A DNA stretch of 20,689 bases from an uncultured Christensenellaceae bacterium (GCA_934373295.1 CAKROK010000037.1:1-20689); one strand, 5' to 3'. Positions 7,277 to 15,020 are shown, counted from the first letter of the stretch. Notes: generated from the letters alone by a model not told the origin. A program made the numbers and translations.

Positions 7277-9226
7277 ATGTTTGATTTTATAAGAATAGCG
7301 ACGGCCGTCCCCAAGGTCAGGGTGGCGGACATCACTCACAACACGCGCGCGATAATTGAAAAAATACACACAGCGGACGGCATGGGCGCGGATATAATAG
7401 TTTTCCCCGAGCTGGCCGTGACGGGCTACACCTGCGCAGACCTTTTTAATCAGCAGGCGCTCATAACAGGAGCGAAATGCGCGCTTAACGAGATATCCGA
7501 GGCGAGCATGAATACACCCGCGCTGATAGTCGTGGGCGCGCCCGTAAAAATTTGCGGACAGCTCTATAACTGCGCCGTATTCATGGGCGGCGGGCAGGTT
7601 CTCGCGATAGTCCCCAAGACGTTTTTACCCAACTATGCGGAATACTACGAAAAGAGATGGTTCTCATCCTCGATGGACCTCGACGCGACGAGCATATCAT
7701 CCCGCGAGCTGGGCGTGGAGGGCGAATACGACATCCCCGTGGGCAGGGACATTGTTCTCGACATAAACGGTCAATACACCATTGGCGCGGAAATCTGCGA
7801 GGACGCATGGACGCCGCTTCCTCCCTCGACCATGCTTGCGCTTTCGGGAGCGGAAATAATAGTCAACCTTTCCGCCTCTAATGAGGTCATATCAAAGCGC
7901 AAATACCGCCGCGACATGGTCATAATGCACTCCGCGCGCACCATCGGCGCATATGCGTACTGCTCCGCGGGCTCGGGAGAATCCACCACCGACCTGATAT
8001 TCTCCGGTCACTGCATCATCGCGGAAAACGGCAGATTATTAAAGGAAAGCGAACAGCTCATCGAGGACGAGGGAATGACCATCGCGGACGTCGATTTGGG
8101 CAGGATACGCGCAGACAGGCAGAAGGACAAGAGTTTTAAGGACTGCGCCGCACTTTACGGCGAGGGCTGCGCGATAGAGTACGTCGAAAACGACGACCTG
8201 CGCGTGCGCTCGAACGGCAGGCTATATCCCGTTGAAAAGCTCCCGTTCGTCCCCAACACGCATACGGACAGGCTGGAGCGCTGCCGCGACATATTTGAGA
8301 TGCAGGTGGGCGGGCTTAAAAAGCGGCTGGAGACCATAGGCGCAAAGGCGGTCGTGGGCGTGTCCGGCGGTTTGGATTCCACATTAGCGCTGCTCGTCGC
8401 GACGGAGGCCATGCGCAGATTAAACCGCCCCGCGACGGACGTATACGGCATAACCCTGCCCTGCTTCGGTACGACGGACAGGACGCACGACAACGCCATC
8501 GAGCTGATGAAAAAGCTGGGCGTGAGCATTGAAGAGATAAACATAATGGATGCCTGCCGCACGCATTACCGCGATATCGGCCACGATGGGAAGGTATATG
8601 ACCTCACATATGAGAACACTCAGGCGCGTGAACGCACGCAGGTGCTGATGGACTACGCGGGCAAGATAGGCGGCATCGTCATAGGCACGGGCGATCTATC
8701 CGAGCTTGCGCTGGGGTGGTGTACATACAACGGCGACCACATGAGCATGTACGGCGTGAATGCATCCATCCCCAAGACGCTCATCCGCTGGATGATAGGC
8801 GCGATAGCGGAATACGACGTATTCTCAGGCTGTGCGGAAGTGCTAAAGGACATAATCGACACGCCCATCAGCCCCGAGCTTCTTCCCCCGGACGCACAGG
8901 GGAACATCGCGCAAAAGACGGAGAGCATCGTAGGTCCCTATGCGCTGCACGATTTCTTCCTATACTACGTACTGCGCTTCGGCTTTGAGCCGGCAAAGAT
9001 ATTCACGCTCGCCAAGCGCGCGTTTGAAAACGACTTTGACAGCGAGACGATATTGAAGTGGATGAAAACCTTCTACCGCCGCTTCTTTGCGCAGCAGTTC
9101 AAGCGGAGCTGCCTGCCGGACGGCGTAAAGGTGGGCAGCGTGTCCCTCTCCCCGAGGGGCGACCTGCGTATGCCCTCCGACGCACAAGCGGCGTACTTCC
9201 TTTCGCTAATAGATAAGCTGAGCTGA
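7277..9226 (+). CDS. nadE: Glutamine-dependent NAD+ synthetase
   Basis: A 649-residue two-domain enzyme. The N-terminal nitrilase-type glutaminase has the Glu-Lys-Cys triad E45 (FPELAVTGY), K114 (VPKTFLPNY) and C174 (AEICEDAW) and releases ammonia from glutamine. The C-terminal ATP pyrophosphatase domain has the P-loop SGGLDS (363-368) and adenylates and amidates nicotinate adenine dinucleotide to NAD. TGDLSELALGW is also present. The length agrees with the long, glutamine-dependent form. The ribosome site is AGCGAGGT. It is the last gene of the plus-strand run and follows nicotinamidase; no clear hairpin terminator is visible immediately after the stop. Confidence 0.97.
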   Translation: MFDFIRIATAVPKVRVADITHNTRAIIEKIHTADGMGADIIVFPELAVTGYTCADLFNQQALITGAKCALNEISEASMNTPALIVVGAPVKICGQLYNCAVFMGGGQVLAIVPKTFLPNYAEYYEKRWFSSSMDLDATSISSRELGVEGEYDIPVGRDIVLDINGQYTIGAEICEDAWTPLPPSTMLALSGAEIIVNLSASNEVISKRKYRRDMVIMHSARTIGAYAYCSAGSGESTTDLIFSGHCIIAENGRLLKESEQLIEDEGMTIADVDLGRIRADRQKDKSFKDCAALYGEGCAIEYVENDDLRVRSNGRLYPVEKLPFVPNTHTDRLERCRDIFEMQVGGLKKRLETIGAKAVVGVSGGLDSTLALLVATEAMRRLNRPATDVYGITLPCFGTTDRTHDNAIELMKKLGVSIEEINIMDACRTHYRDIGHDGKVYDLTYENTQARERTQVLMDYAGKIGGIVIGTGDLSELALGWCTYNGDHMSMYGVNASIPKTLIRWMIGAIAEYDVFSGCAEVLKDIIDTPISPELLPPDAQGNIAQKTESIVGPYALHDFFLYYVLRFGFEPAKIFTLAKRAFENDFDSETILKWMKTFYRRFFAQQFKRSCLPDGVKVGSVSLSPRGDLRMPSDAQAAYFLSLIDKLS

Positions 9227-9268
9227 TAAAGGCCGCATGACTTAAAAGTTAATAATGATCATTATGTA

Positions 9269-9297
9269 TTGACTTTATTGTTTTTGCATAATATAAT
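9269..9297 (+). promoter_or_regulatory. Sigma-70-type promoter of the candidate antitoxin RNA
   Basis: TTGACT (9269-9274), a 17-nt spacer and a perfect TATAAT (9292-9297). Transcription should begin near 9304 and run into a GC stem followed by T runs. No coding region starts behind it, which argues for a small RNA. A perfect 14-bp palindrome, ATAATGATCATTAT, at 9252-9265 sits 3 nt before the -35 box and could be an operator. Confidence 0.8.
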
Positions 9298-9303
9298 GAG
9301 TAT

Positions 9304-9397
9304 AGAAAAAAAGGAACGTTGCCGATAGACGGTCAACCCCTAATCAACTAATAAAATAGTCGCAGCGAGTTGGTATACGGGCGGCTATTTTTTATTT
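9304..9397 (+). ncRNA. Candidate antisense RNA antitoxin of a par/Fst-like type I system
   Basis: A predicted RNA of about 90 nt from the strong promoter to an intrinsic terminator made of AAAATAGTCGC (9353-9363) and GCGGCTATTTT (9381-9391; 11 pairs, one G-U) followed by T-rich DNA. It runs antisense to the last codons of the small minus-strand toxin gene. It also carries GGTCAACC at 9331-9338, exactly complementary to GGTTGACC in the toxin leader (9531-9538 on the other strand). This gives two separate pairing regions, as in the pAD1 par locus. The ends are estimates from the sequence. Confidence 0.6.
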
Positions 9398-9476
9398 TTG
9401 TTTTTACGCACGTAATAATAAGTGCGGCAAAGGCAACTAAAAAAGTGCAGAAGTTGATCAGTTGATCAAACGTCAT
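9348..9476 (-). CDS. Small hydrophobic holin-like toxin candidate (type I TA)
   Basis: A 42-residue peptide starting MTFDQLINF, with one hydrophobic helix (about residues 8-24) and a basic, polar tail KTKIKNSRPY. This layout resembles the putative holin-like and Fst/TxpA-type toxins of Firmicutes, which insert in the membrane. I chose ATG 9476 because GGAAGGTG at 9483-9490 sits at proper distance; the longer in-frame opening at 9536 lacks one. The last 13 codons pass through the terminator stem shared with the opposing RNA. A promoter-like pair at 9602-9630 would give a long leader of about 120 nt, usual for type I toxins. No similarity search was done. Confidence 0.65.
   Translation of the reverse strand: MTFDQLINFCTFLVAFAALIITCVKTKIKNSRPYTNSLRLFY
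9353..9391. terminator. Shared bidirectional intrinsic terminator between toxin and antitoxin RNAs
   Basis: The 11-pair stem 9353-9363/9381-9391 with a 17-nt loop is flanked by A-rich DNA on the left and a long T run on the right, so it should stop the plus-strand RNA well and the minus-strand RNA less strongly. Its location at the convergence point is the par-like arrangement. Confidence 0.7.
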
Positions 9477-9601
9477 TTGCAACACCTTCCTTTCATCGCC
9501 TCTAAAACTTAGAAAGAAAAAATGAAGAAAGGTCAACCGCCTACCGTGTTATTGGCAACGCCCAGCGCAAACATCAATAACTTAATATTTGCACCACTTA
9601 C

Positions 9602-9630
9602 AGAATACAATATTATCCCAAATAAATCAA
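9602..9630 (-). promoter_or_regulatory. Likely promoter of the toxin mRNA
   Basis: On the minus strand TTGATT (9630-9625), a 17-nt spacer and TATTCT (9607-9602). Five of six and four to five of six consensus positions match, and the toxin start codon lies about 125 nt further on. Confidence 0.5.
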
Positions 9631-9676
9631 TATAAAAATGCGATTACTGTGCGATAAATCTATTTTTTAATTAGGT

Positions 9677-9899
9677 ATCGCGTTCGTCTCGGCTATTCGC
9701 CGAACGCGATGAATTATACGCAAGTCTTTTGTCTTCCCCTCCGAAGAAAAAACGAGCTTTTAGGCGAGACGCGGCGCAGGTTTTTGCGGCTTTCGCCGCA
9801 AAAACTAAGCCCGCCCATTGTCCCGCCCCCGCCTTTGGCGGGGGCGGGACAATGGGCGGGCACTTTCAGCCGCCGTAGGCGGCTGAAAGCTGCGCCGCG
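9677..9899 (+). repeat. Composite hairpin-cloverleaf element, copy A
   Basis: Parts in order: a hairpin ATCGCGTTCG/CGAACGCGAT (9677-9686/9701-9710); a 17-bp block TGAATTATACGCAAGTC (9710-9726); a 43-nt linker; and a cloverleaf. The cloverleaf has outer stem CGCGGCGCAG/CTGCGCCGCG (9770-9779/9890-9899) enclosing three arms: 9780-9790/9795-9805 (11 bp), 9809-9833/9837-9861 (25 bp, loop TTT) and 9863-9874/9878-9889 (12 bp, loop GTA). All these stems are perfect. An inverted, diverged copy with the same plan lies at 20163-20483. No transposase is nearby, so a non-autonomous element or structured RNA/DNA is possible. Confidence 0.85.
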
Positions 9900-9903
9900 C
9901 GCA

Positions 9904-9967
9904 TATAATGGAGCTTTGCGAAGCAAAGCAACCTTTTTCCTCATTTGACGAACCTGCTCTTTATAAA
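9904..9967 (+). repeat. Nested hairpin repeat, copy 2
   Basis: About 33 bp from 9907 are identical to the left-end copy, including the GCTTTGC-GAA-GCAAAGC hairpin (9913-9929). The outer stem is present but weaker: TATA plus GAGC on the left (from 9904) against GCTC plus TATA on the right (to 9965). It starts only 4 nt after the cloverleaf stem ends. Confidence 0.7.
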
Positions 9968-9973
9968 AATCAA

Positions 9974-9997
9974 GCGGGAAAAGCATTCTCTTCCCGC
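9974..9997 (-). terminator. Probable terminator of the acetyltransferase gene
   Basis: On the minus strand a 7-bp stem GCGGGAA/TTCCCGC with a 10-nt loop is followed by TTGATTTTTATAAA. It begins 16 nt after the acetyltransferase stop. The T run is imperfect, so efficiency is uncertain. Confidence 0.5.
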
Positions 9998-10012
9998 ATC
10001 GCATCCCTCATT

Positions 10013-10597
10013 TCACGCATTGCCCGCGCTTTCATTCCGCACGTCATCAAACATAGGCAGCTTCCCGCGCACCTCGTTATAGTGCTCCTGCGTCAAAAGG
10101 TAACAGAGGTTGTCCATCACCTTCCCGTCGTAGCGCAGCTGCGCCATGTATTGCAGCCCCTCAAACTCAAACCCACATTTTTCAATCACGCGGCGGGAGC
10201 GCGAGTTTTCGGGATAGCAGTATACAGATATCGCGTCTATCTCATACGTATCGAACATGTATTCCAAAACGCCCGAGACGGCCTCGCTCATTATCCCCTT
10301 GCCCCAAAACTTTGAGGACATCGAGTAACCTATCGACATGACCCTATTGTTCATGCGCTTTCTGTCCGTGTCCATCGAGACCGTGCCTATCAGCTTATCG
10401 TCAAATATTATTCCCCACGCAAAGTTGTTGTATAAAAAGTTCTCCCGCATGACGAACCGCGAGTGCCGCTTGTCCTCGTGCGGCTGCCAGCCGGAATTAG
10501 GCCCGACGTTCGGGTCGCTCGAATATTCATAAAAATCGTCGAGGTCGCCCCGCCTCAGCTTGCGCAGTACGAGCCTTTTTGTGTGTATTATCGCCAT
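10013..10597 (-). CDS. GNAT-family N-acetyltransferase (RimJ/RimL type)
   Basis: A 194-residue acetyltransferase. The N-terminus IIHTKRLVLRKLRRGDLDDFYEY is typical of the RimJ/RimL branch, which acetylates protein N-termini or small amines using acetyl-CoA. The acetyl-CoA binding segment FWGKGIMSEA is at 97-106 and the conserved NSRSRRVIEKCGFEFEG is at 131-147. A ribosome site GGAAGGG precedes the ATG. It has its own promoter (10623-10651) and is probably monocistronic, transcribed toward the repeat-rich gap. The substrate cannot be inferred. Confidence 0.88.
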   Translation of the reverse strand: MAIIHTKRLVLRKLRRGDLDDFYEYSSDPNVGPNSGWQPHEDKRHSRFVMRENFLYNNFAWGIIFDDKLIGTVSMDTDRKRMNNRVMSIGYSMSSKFWGKGIMSEAVSGVLEYMFDTYEIDAISVYCYPENSRSRRVIEKCGFEFEGLQYMAQLRYDGKVMDNLCYLLTQEHYNEVRGKLPMFDDVRNESAGNA

Positions 10598-10622
10598 TTA
10601 CCCGCTCCCTTCCTGTCCTGTG

Positions 10623-10651
10623 ATTATACCATATCCCGCCTTTTCCCGCAA
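10623..10651 (-). promoter_or_regulatory. Promoter of the acetyltransferase gene
   Basis: Minus strand: TTGCGG (10651-10646), 17-nt spacer, TATAAT (10628-10623) preceded by TGG, an extended -10. The start codon is about 26 nt downstream. Confidence 0.7.
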
Positions 10652-10673
10652 TGTCCGCATTATCTCGCAGTGT

Positions 10674-10704
10674 AAAAAAGACCCCGCATTCGCGAAGTCT
10701 TTTT
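10674..10704 (-). terminator. Intrinsic terminator of the LRR operon
   Basis: Minus strand: AAAAAGACTTCGC, loop GAAT, GCGGGGTCTTTTTT, about 13 pairs with two G-U. It begins 19 nt after the stop of the downstream LRR gene. The A/T-rich base of the stem makes it usable from both sides, so it also insulates the acetyltransferase promoter. Confidence 0.8.
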
Positions 10705-10722
10705 CTCTCAAGTTATCAGCCC

Positions 10723-12759
10723 TTATGCGGCGTCATCTGCCGGAGTGGGTTCGGGCATTTCCGTTTCACCCTCAACCTCGGTCAGATTTGCATTTTCAAA
10801 GGAATACTTGTCAAAGCCGGCGGCTCCCTTGTTATAGACTATCTCGACCGTACCGTCCTGGAGCGCGAACTCATATATGACGTATACTATCGTTCCGTCG
10901 TCCTTTTCATTCATTCCCATCATTTCAAATTCCGGACAATCTCCCTCAAACGTCACCTTTTTAAGCGTCGCCGATTCACCGTAAGCGCCGTATCTATACG
11001 CCAGCGCTCCTGCGGATATCTTCTCCACGCTCGCGGGTATCACGATCTCCTCACACGACGTGCAGTTCACCAGTGCGCCCTCGGGTATCGTCTTTACTCC
11101 GTCCGCAATTTTTATGGTCTTTTGCTTGTTTTCAAGATAGAATTTCAAAACCGTTCCGGATACATTATAGAACGCGCCATCCTTAAATCTCAAATACTTG
11201 TTGTTCTTTGAGACGGTTATCGTGCTCAGCTTCTTGCATCCCCAAAACGCGGTCGGTTCTATGCTCTTCACGTTTGCGGGTATCGTCAGCTTGGTTAGAG
11301 CTGTGCACTCCTCAAACGCCGACATCTCTATCGAGGTGAGCGCCGTAGGCAGAGTCACGCTCGTGAGTCTTTTGTCTCCGTAGAACATGCCCGAAGTTAT
11401 CTTCTTTATATTTGCAGACAGCTTAACCTTTTCAAGCCTTATGCAGCCCTCAAATGCGCCGTCGCCCACTGACGTTACCGTGGAGGGCATCGTTACGGAC
11501 GTTATGTAGCGGCAATCCGCAAATGCGCCCTCAGCTATGCTCTTTGCTCCATTGCGAACTTTGACCGCGCCGCTCTGTCCCTCGGGGCAGACATACAGCT
11601 TGGTCTTGGCCTTGTTATACAGCATTCCGTATGACGCCGCGAGCGTCTTGTTCGCCGAAGCTACTCTTATCGTCTTAAAGTTCTTGGAGTTCGGGAATAA
11701 GGGATAGGAATACTCGCCCTTTTTGTATGCGAACGACTTCGAGAGCAGTATGCTCTTCATGTTGCGCGCGTTAAAAATCGCATCCTCATCCATCGTCTTT
11801 ACCGTAGAGGGCATTGTATAATCCCCGCTCTTCGCCGCAGGATATGCGAGCAGCTTTGTCTTGTTCTTGTTGTATAATACTCCGTCTGCCGAGGTACATG
11901 TCTTATTCTTTGAATTTACCGTTATCTTTTTCAGATAGCGCATGTTCTGAATGTCATAGAGCATATCATCCGCCTTCAGCTTTGCGTTTATGACTATCTC
12001 GGTTATCTTGCTCAATTCGGAAAATGCGCCGCTCGCGTTGGTGACCTTCGCCGCTATGGTATATTTGCCCGTCTTTAAGGGAGATACCCACACGAGCCTA
12101 GTCTTTGCCTTGTTATAGAGTGCGCCGCCGCTCATCACAAAATACTTATTTCCCGATTCAATGGTTATCTTTGAAAGCGCCATTATGCCCGAAAACGCGC
12201 CCTCGCCTATGCTTGAAAGCGTTTTAGGCAGCTTTATGCTCTTTACCGTCGTCGAGCTAAGCGCATAGCCTCCTATGCTCTTCAGCTTAGCGGGCAGCTT
12301 TATGCTCTTTAGATTCGCGTTCAAAAATGCCGCGTGACCTATGCTCGTCAAATTTGCCGGGAAATTCACCGTCGTGAGGTAATTGCATTCGCCGAAAGCA
12401 TATGTTTCTATCGTCTTTAGCGTCGAGGGGAATACTATTCTCACAAGCTTATTGTTATACGGCATGAAGCTTCCGCATACCTTGGTTATCCCCTCCGAAA
12501 ATACGAGCTTTTTCGCCTGTTTTACGTACTTTACGAACGGGTCTGTGTCCTCATATGAAGCCTGCGATGCATCCACGGCGCCCTTTGCCTCAATCGTCAT
12601 CGTCGCCGTGCTCGTATTGTACATCCACTTAAACGGATACTCTCCGTCCACCACGCCGTTCACAGTCTCGCCCTCGGCGAACGCCGCAAGGGGCAGTATG
12701 AACGTCATGAGCATTATCGCCGCGACGAGCAGCAATATCCTTCTTTTCATGCTTTTCAT
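10723..12759 (-). CDS. Secreted BspA-like leucine-rich repeat (LRR_5) protein, downstream paralog
   Basis: A 678-residue exported protein. It has a basic start MKSMKRR, a hydrophobic core and a signal peptidase I-like site after AAFA (residue 28). Most of the rest consists of BspA/LRR_5 units of the type LPxxLxSIGxxAFxxCxxLxxVxL. Four non-LRR modules with the core DGxLYNKxKTxL interrupt the solenoid at about 204-235, 284-318, 369-400 and 519-550. A C-terminal cap GDCPEFEMMG...GAAGFDKYSF is followed by an acidic Pro/Glu/Asp tail. No LPXTG or other wall anchor is seen, so it is probably released or loosely held. ATG 12759 is chosen because GAGGAG lies 6 nt upstream. It is 17 nt behind its paralog. 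Family members bind host or matrix proteins; no target can be given. Confidence 0.85.
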   Translation of the reverse strand: MKSMKRRILLLVAAIMLMTFILPLAAFAEGETVNGVVDGEYPFKWMYNTSTATMTIEAKGAVDASQASYEDTDPFVKYVKQAKKLVFSEGITKVCGSFMPYNNKLVRIVFPSTLKTIETYAFGECNYLTTVNFPANLTSIGHAAFLNANLKSIKLPAKLKSIGGYALSSTTVKSIKLPKTLSSIGEGAFSGIMALSKITIESGNKYFVMSGGALYNKAKTRLVWVSPLKTGKYTIAAKVTNASGAFSELSKITEIVINAKLKADDMLYDIQNMRYLKKITVNSKNKTCTSADGVLYNKNKTKLLAYPAAKSGDYTMPSTVKTMDEDAIFNARNMKSILLSKSFAYKKGEYSYPLFPNSKNFKTIRVASANKTLAASYGMLYNKAKTKLYVCPEGQSGAVKVRNGAKSIAEGAFADCRYITSVTMPSTVTSVGDGAFEGCIRLEKVKLSANIKKITSGMFYGDKRLTSVTLPTALTSIEMSAFEECTALTKLTIPANVKSIEPTAFWGCKKLSTITVSKNNKYLRFKDGAFYNVSGTVLKFYLENKQKTIKIADGVKTIPEGALVNCTSCEEIVIPASVEKISAGALAYRYGAYGESATLKKVTFEGDCPEFEMMGMNEKDDGTIVYVIYEFALQDGTVEIVYNKGAAGFDKYSFENANLTEVEGETEMPEPTPADDAA

Positions 12760-12776
12760 AATTTTCTCCTCTTTCA

Positions 12777-14708
12777 TCAATATGTCGCTACCGAGCCGCC
12801 CTTGAATTCATATGTATCAAAGCCCGCGGCTCCCTCGTGATGATATATCTTGATTTTGTCCGCCTGCCATGATACCGAAAATTCGTCTATCGTATCTTTA
12901 AATTCGCCGTCGACCAGCTTATATCCCATGAAGTCAAACTTGGGGCAGTCTCCCTCAAAATAGAATTCGGATGCAGCAGAGCTTCCCAGGGAGTACTTGC
13001 ATACCCTCTTTAAGCTCGCGGGGAGATAAATCTTTTCAACATTATCACAGCTTTCGAGGCAGCCCGCGGCGATCGTCTGCGTGCCCTCGGGTATCGTGAG
13101 CGTCTTGGCTTTGGTGAACATCACGGTCTTGAGCGTCTTTTTATCCTTGCTGAAGAACATCCCGTCCTTATAGCTCAAATACGGGTTCGCGGAAGATATG
13201 CGCACGGTCTTTATGCCGCTGTTTTCAAAAGCATACCCATCTACACTTTTGACGTTTTTATATATGCTTATGCTTGTCAGCGCCTTGCATCCCGAGAACA
13301 TGCCGCTCTCGATCGCGGTCAGCGCGACGGGCAGTGTCACTTTTTTGAGCTTCTTGCATCCGGCAAACGTCCCGTACAGGCTCTTCACGTTCTTTGAAAG
13401 GCGGACTGTCGTCAGTCGCTCGCTGTATGCAAAGGCGTATTCGCCTATCGTCTTAACGCCGTCCTTGACGACAACCTCCGTCAGGCGGCTGCTCAGAAAC
13501 GCCATCTCCGCTATCGCGGTCACACTGCTTGGCACGGTGAACTTGCCCGTCTTTCCCGCGGGGAATGCCACCAGCTTGGTCTTTTTCTTATTATAGAGCA
13601 CGCCGTCCTTTGCGGAATAATACTTGTTTTTAGACGAGACCTTTATCGTCTTAAATTTCACGCAGGTCGGGAAGTTGAACTCGATGGTTTTAAGCGAGCC
13701 GCCTATCGTCATCGAGGTTATCGCGGTCGCATAGTCAAACACTTCGTATTCCGTCGTCTTTACGGTATCGGGCATGACGTATGCGCCCGTCCTCGCCGAG
13801 GGATAGAGCACAAGCTCGGTCTTTTTCTTGTCATAGAGCACTCCGTCCTTTGCGGACAGCTTCTTGTGCTTTGACGATACCTTTACCGCCTTTAATCCCT
13901 CCATTACGCTTAAGTTTAATACCTGTGATCTCGGCAATGTGGAGGGGATGGTCAAGGACGTGATCTTATCACAGCTGTCAAATGCGCCGTCTATTTTAGT
14001 GACCTTTTCGGGTATTGCAAATGCGCCCTTTTTGAGGGGCGAGACCCATACGAGCCGCGTCGCCTTTTTGTTATATAGCGAACCGCTCTTTACGGTAAAA
14101 TACGCATTTCCCGACTGGACCGTTATCTTTTTTAAATTCGTCATTTCCCCAAACGCGCCGTCGGCTATCGTTTTAAGCGATTTGGGCAGAGTTAATGACG
14201 TAAACTTGCTCGAGCATATCGCCATCGCGCCTATGCTCGTGAGCGTCGAGGGCAGCTTGACAGCCGCTATATCGCTCGTTATCGCCGCTTCTCCTATTGT
14301 TTTCAGTCCGGTGGGAAGGTTTATCTTAGTTAGGTTTTTACACCCCGCAAAGGCATAATTTCCAATTTTGGTCACACCCGTGGGCAGCTTGACGCTCTTC
14401 ACATTTATAAACGTGGCGAGCGCGGCGTCGCCTATGGCCATTATGCCCTTTTCTATTACGATGCTCTGCGCCTCCTTTTGAAATGCATAGCATCCCTTTA
14501 GGTTGAGCATGTCGAGCGAACTGCCCATATCGAGCGCGCCGCTCCCCTTGAAGGTGAGTTTTTTCTGTTCGGTGTCATAGCTCCAGGTTATGTTTTCATT
14601 GCCGCAGTATATTCCCTCTGTCTCGGAGGTCTGCGCATTTGCGCACAGCGGCAGCAGAAAACTGATGAGCAGCAGCACCGCAAGCATCAATGACAATTTT
14701 CTTTTCAT
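12777..14708 (-). CDS. Secreted BspA-like leucine-rich repeat (LRR_5) protein, upstream paralog
   Basis: A 643-residue exported protein. MKRK and a hydrophobic stretch end at a likely cleavage site after LCANA (residue 25). The LRR_5 solenoid has four interspersed DGxLYNKxKTxL modules at about 201-232, 281-312, 361-392 and 508-538, the same order as in the next gene. The C-terminal cap GDCPKFDFMG...GAAGFDTYEF also matches, but the acidic tail is absent. ATG 14708 is preferred to the upstream in-frame ATG at 14801 because GAAGGGAAT precedes it and the signal peptide starts there. The two genes likely arose by duplication and form an operon driven from 14790-14818. Confidence 0.85.
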   Translation of the reverse strand: MKRKLSLMLAVLLLISFLLPLCANAQTSETEGIYCGNENITWSYDTEQKKLTFKGSGALDMGSSLDMLNLKGCYAFQKEAQSIVIEKGIMAIGDAALATFINVKSVKLPTGVTKIGNYAFAGCKNLTKINLPTGLKTIGEAAITSDIAAVKLPSTLTSIGAMAICSSKFTSLTLPKSLKTIADGAFGEMTNLKKITVQSGNAYFTVKSGSLYNKKATRLVWVSPLKKGAFAIPEKVTKIDGAFDSCDKITSLTIPSTLPRSQVLNLSVMEGLKAVKVSSKHKKLSAKDGVLYDKKKTELVLYPSARTGAYVMPDTVKTTEYEVFDYATAITSMTIGGSLKTIEFNFPTCVKFKTIKVSSKNKYYSAKDGVLYNKKKTKLVAFPAGKTGKFTVPSSVTAIAEMAFLSSRLTEVVVKDGVKTIGEYAFAYSERLTTVRLSKNVKSLYGTFAGCKKLKKVTLPVALTAIESGMFSGCKALTSISIYKNVKSVDGYAFENSGIKTVRISSANPYLSYKDGMFFSKDKKTLKTVMFTKAKTLTIPEGTQTIAAGCLESCDNVEKIYLPASLKRVCKYSLGSSAASEFYFEGDCPKFDFMGYKLVDGEFKDTIDEFSVSWQADKIKIYHHEGAAGFDTYEFKGGSVATY

Positions 14709-14789
14709 ATTATTCCCTTCTTTCTCTTTTAGTCTGTTATGCATACATCGGGTCATTACCCGTTCCAATCGTACTATACCTCTTACACT

Positions 14790-14818
14790 ATTATATTGCA
14801 TATATTACTACCCGTCAA
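14790..14818 (-). promoter_or_regulatory. Promoter of the LRR operon
   Basis: Minus strand: TTGACG (14818-14813), a 17-nt spacer and a perfect TATAAT (14795-14790). The leader to the upstream LRR start codon is about 75 nt. Confidence 0.85.
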
Positions 14819-15020
14819 CGGCACTTAGGTAAACATATTGTAACACTTTTTAATTTTCCCCTGCCGTTATCCGTCTATAAATTACATTTTTTCGTCCTTT
14901 CAGTTAACATTCCACGTAAAACCCCGCCATGTCCGTCCTCAACTACATTTTATAATATCGACGGCTGTTTTTAAATACATATGCGCGCGATTTAAGAATT
15001 CTTCAGATTTCCCGCCGCAA

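Larger units (their letters stand above)
9227..10012. other. Intergenic region between nadE and the acetyltransferase gene
   Basis: About 790 bases hold, in order: a 14-bp palindrome at 9252-9265, a convergent small-gene locus (9269-9630), a hairpin plus cloverleaf repeat (9677-9899), a second dispersed hairpin repeat (9904-9967) and a terminator-like stem serving the minus-strand acetyltransferase (9974-9997). Apart from the 42-codon toxin candidate, I see no gene with a believable start and ribosome site. Confidence 0.7.

Noticed and set aside
9477..9536. Longer toxin start at 9536
   Set aside because: The extra residues are encoded over the ribosome site GGAAGGTG of the better start and include no family feature.
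9677..9899. Integron attC site interpretation of the cloverleaf
   Set aside because: No integrase, no R box/L box core sites and no gene cassettes adjoin it; kept as an unexplained repeat.
9709..10004. Frames on both strands across the cloverleaf element
   Set aside because: They exist because long GC stems lack stop codons; their translations mirror the inverted repeats.
13198..14358. Plus-strand frames opposite the LRR genes
   Set aside because: They mirror the repetitive LRR coding strand, have no ribosome sites and the opposite strand has signal peptides and family repeats.
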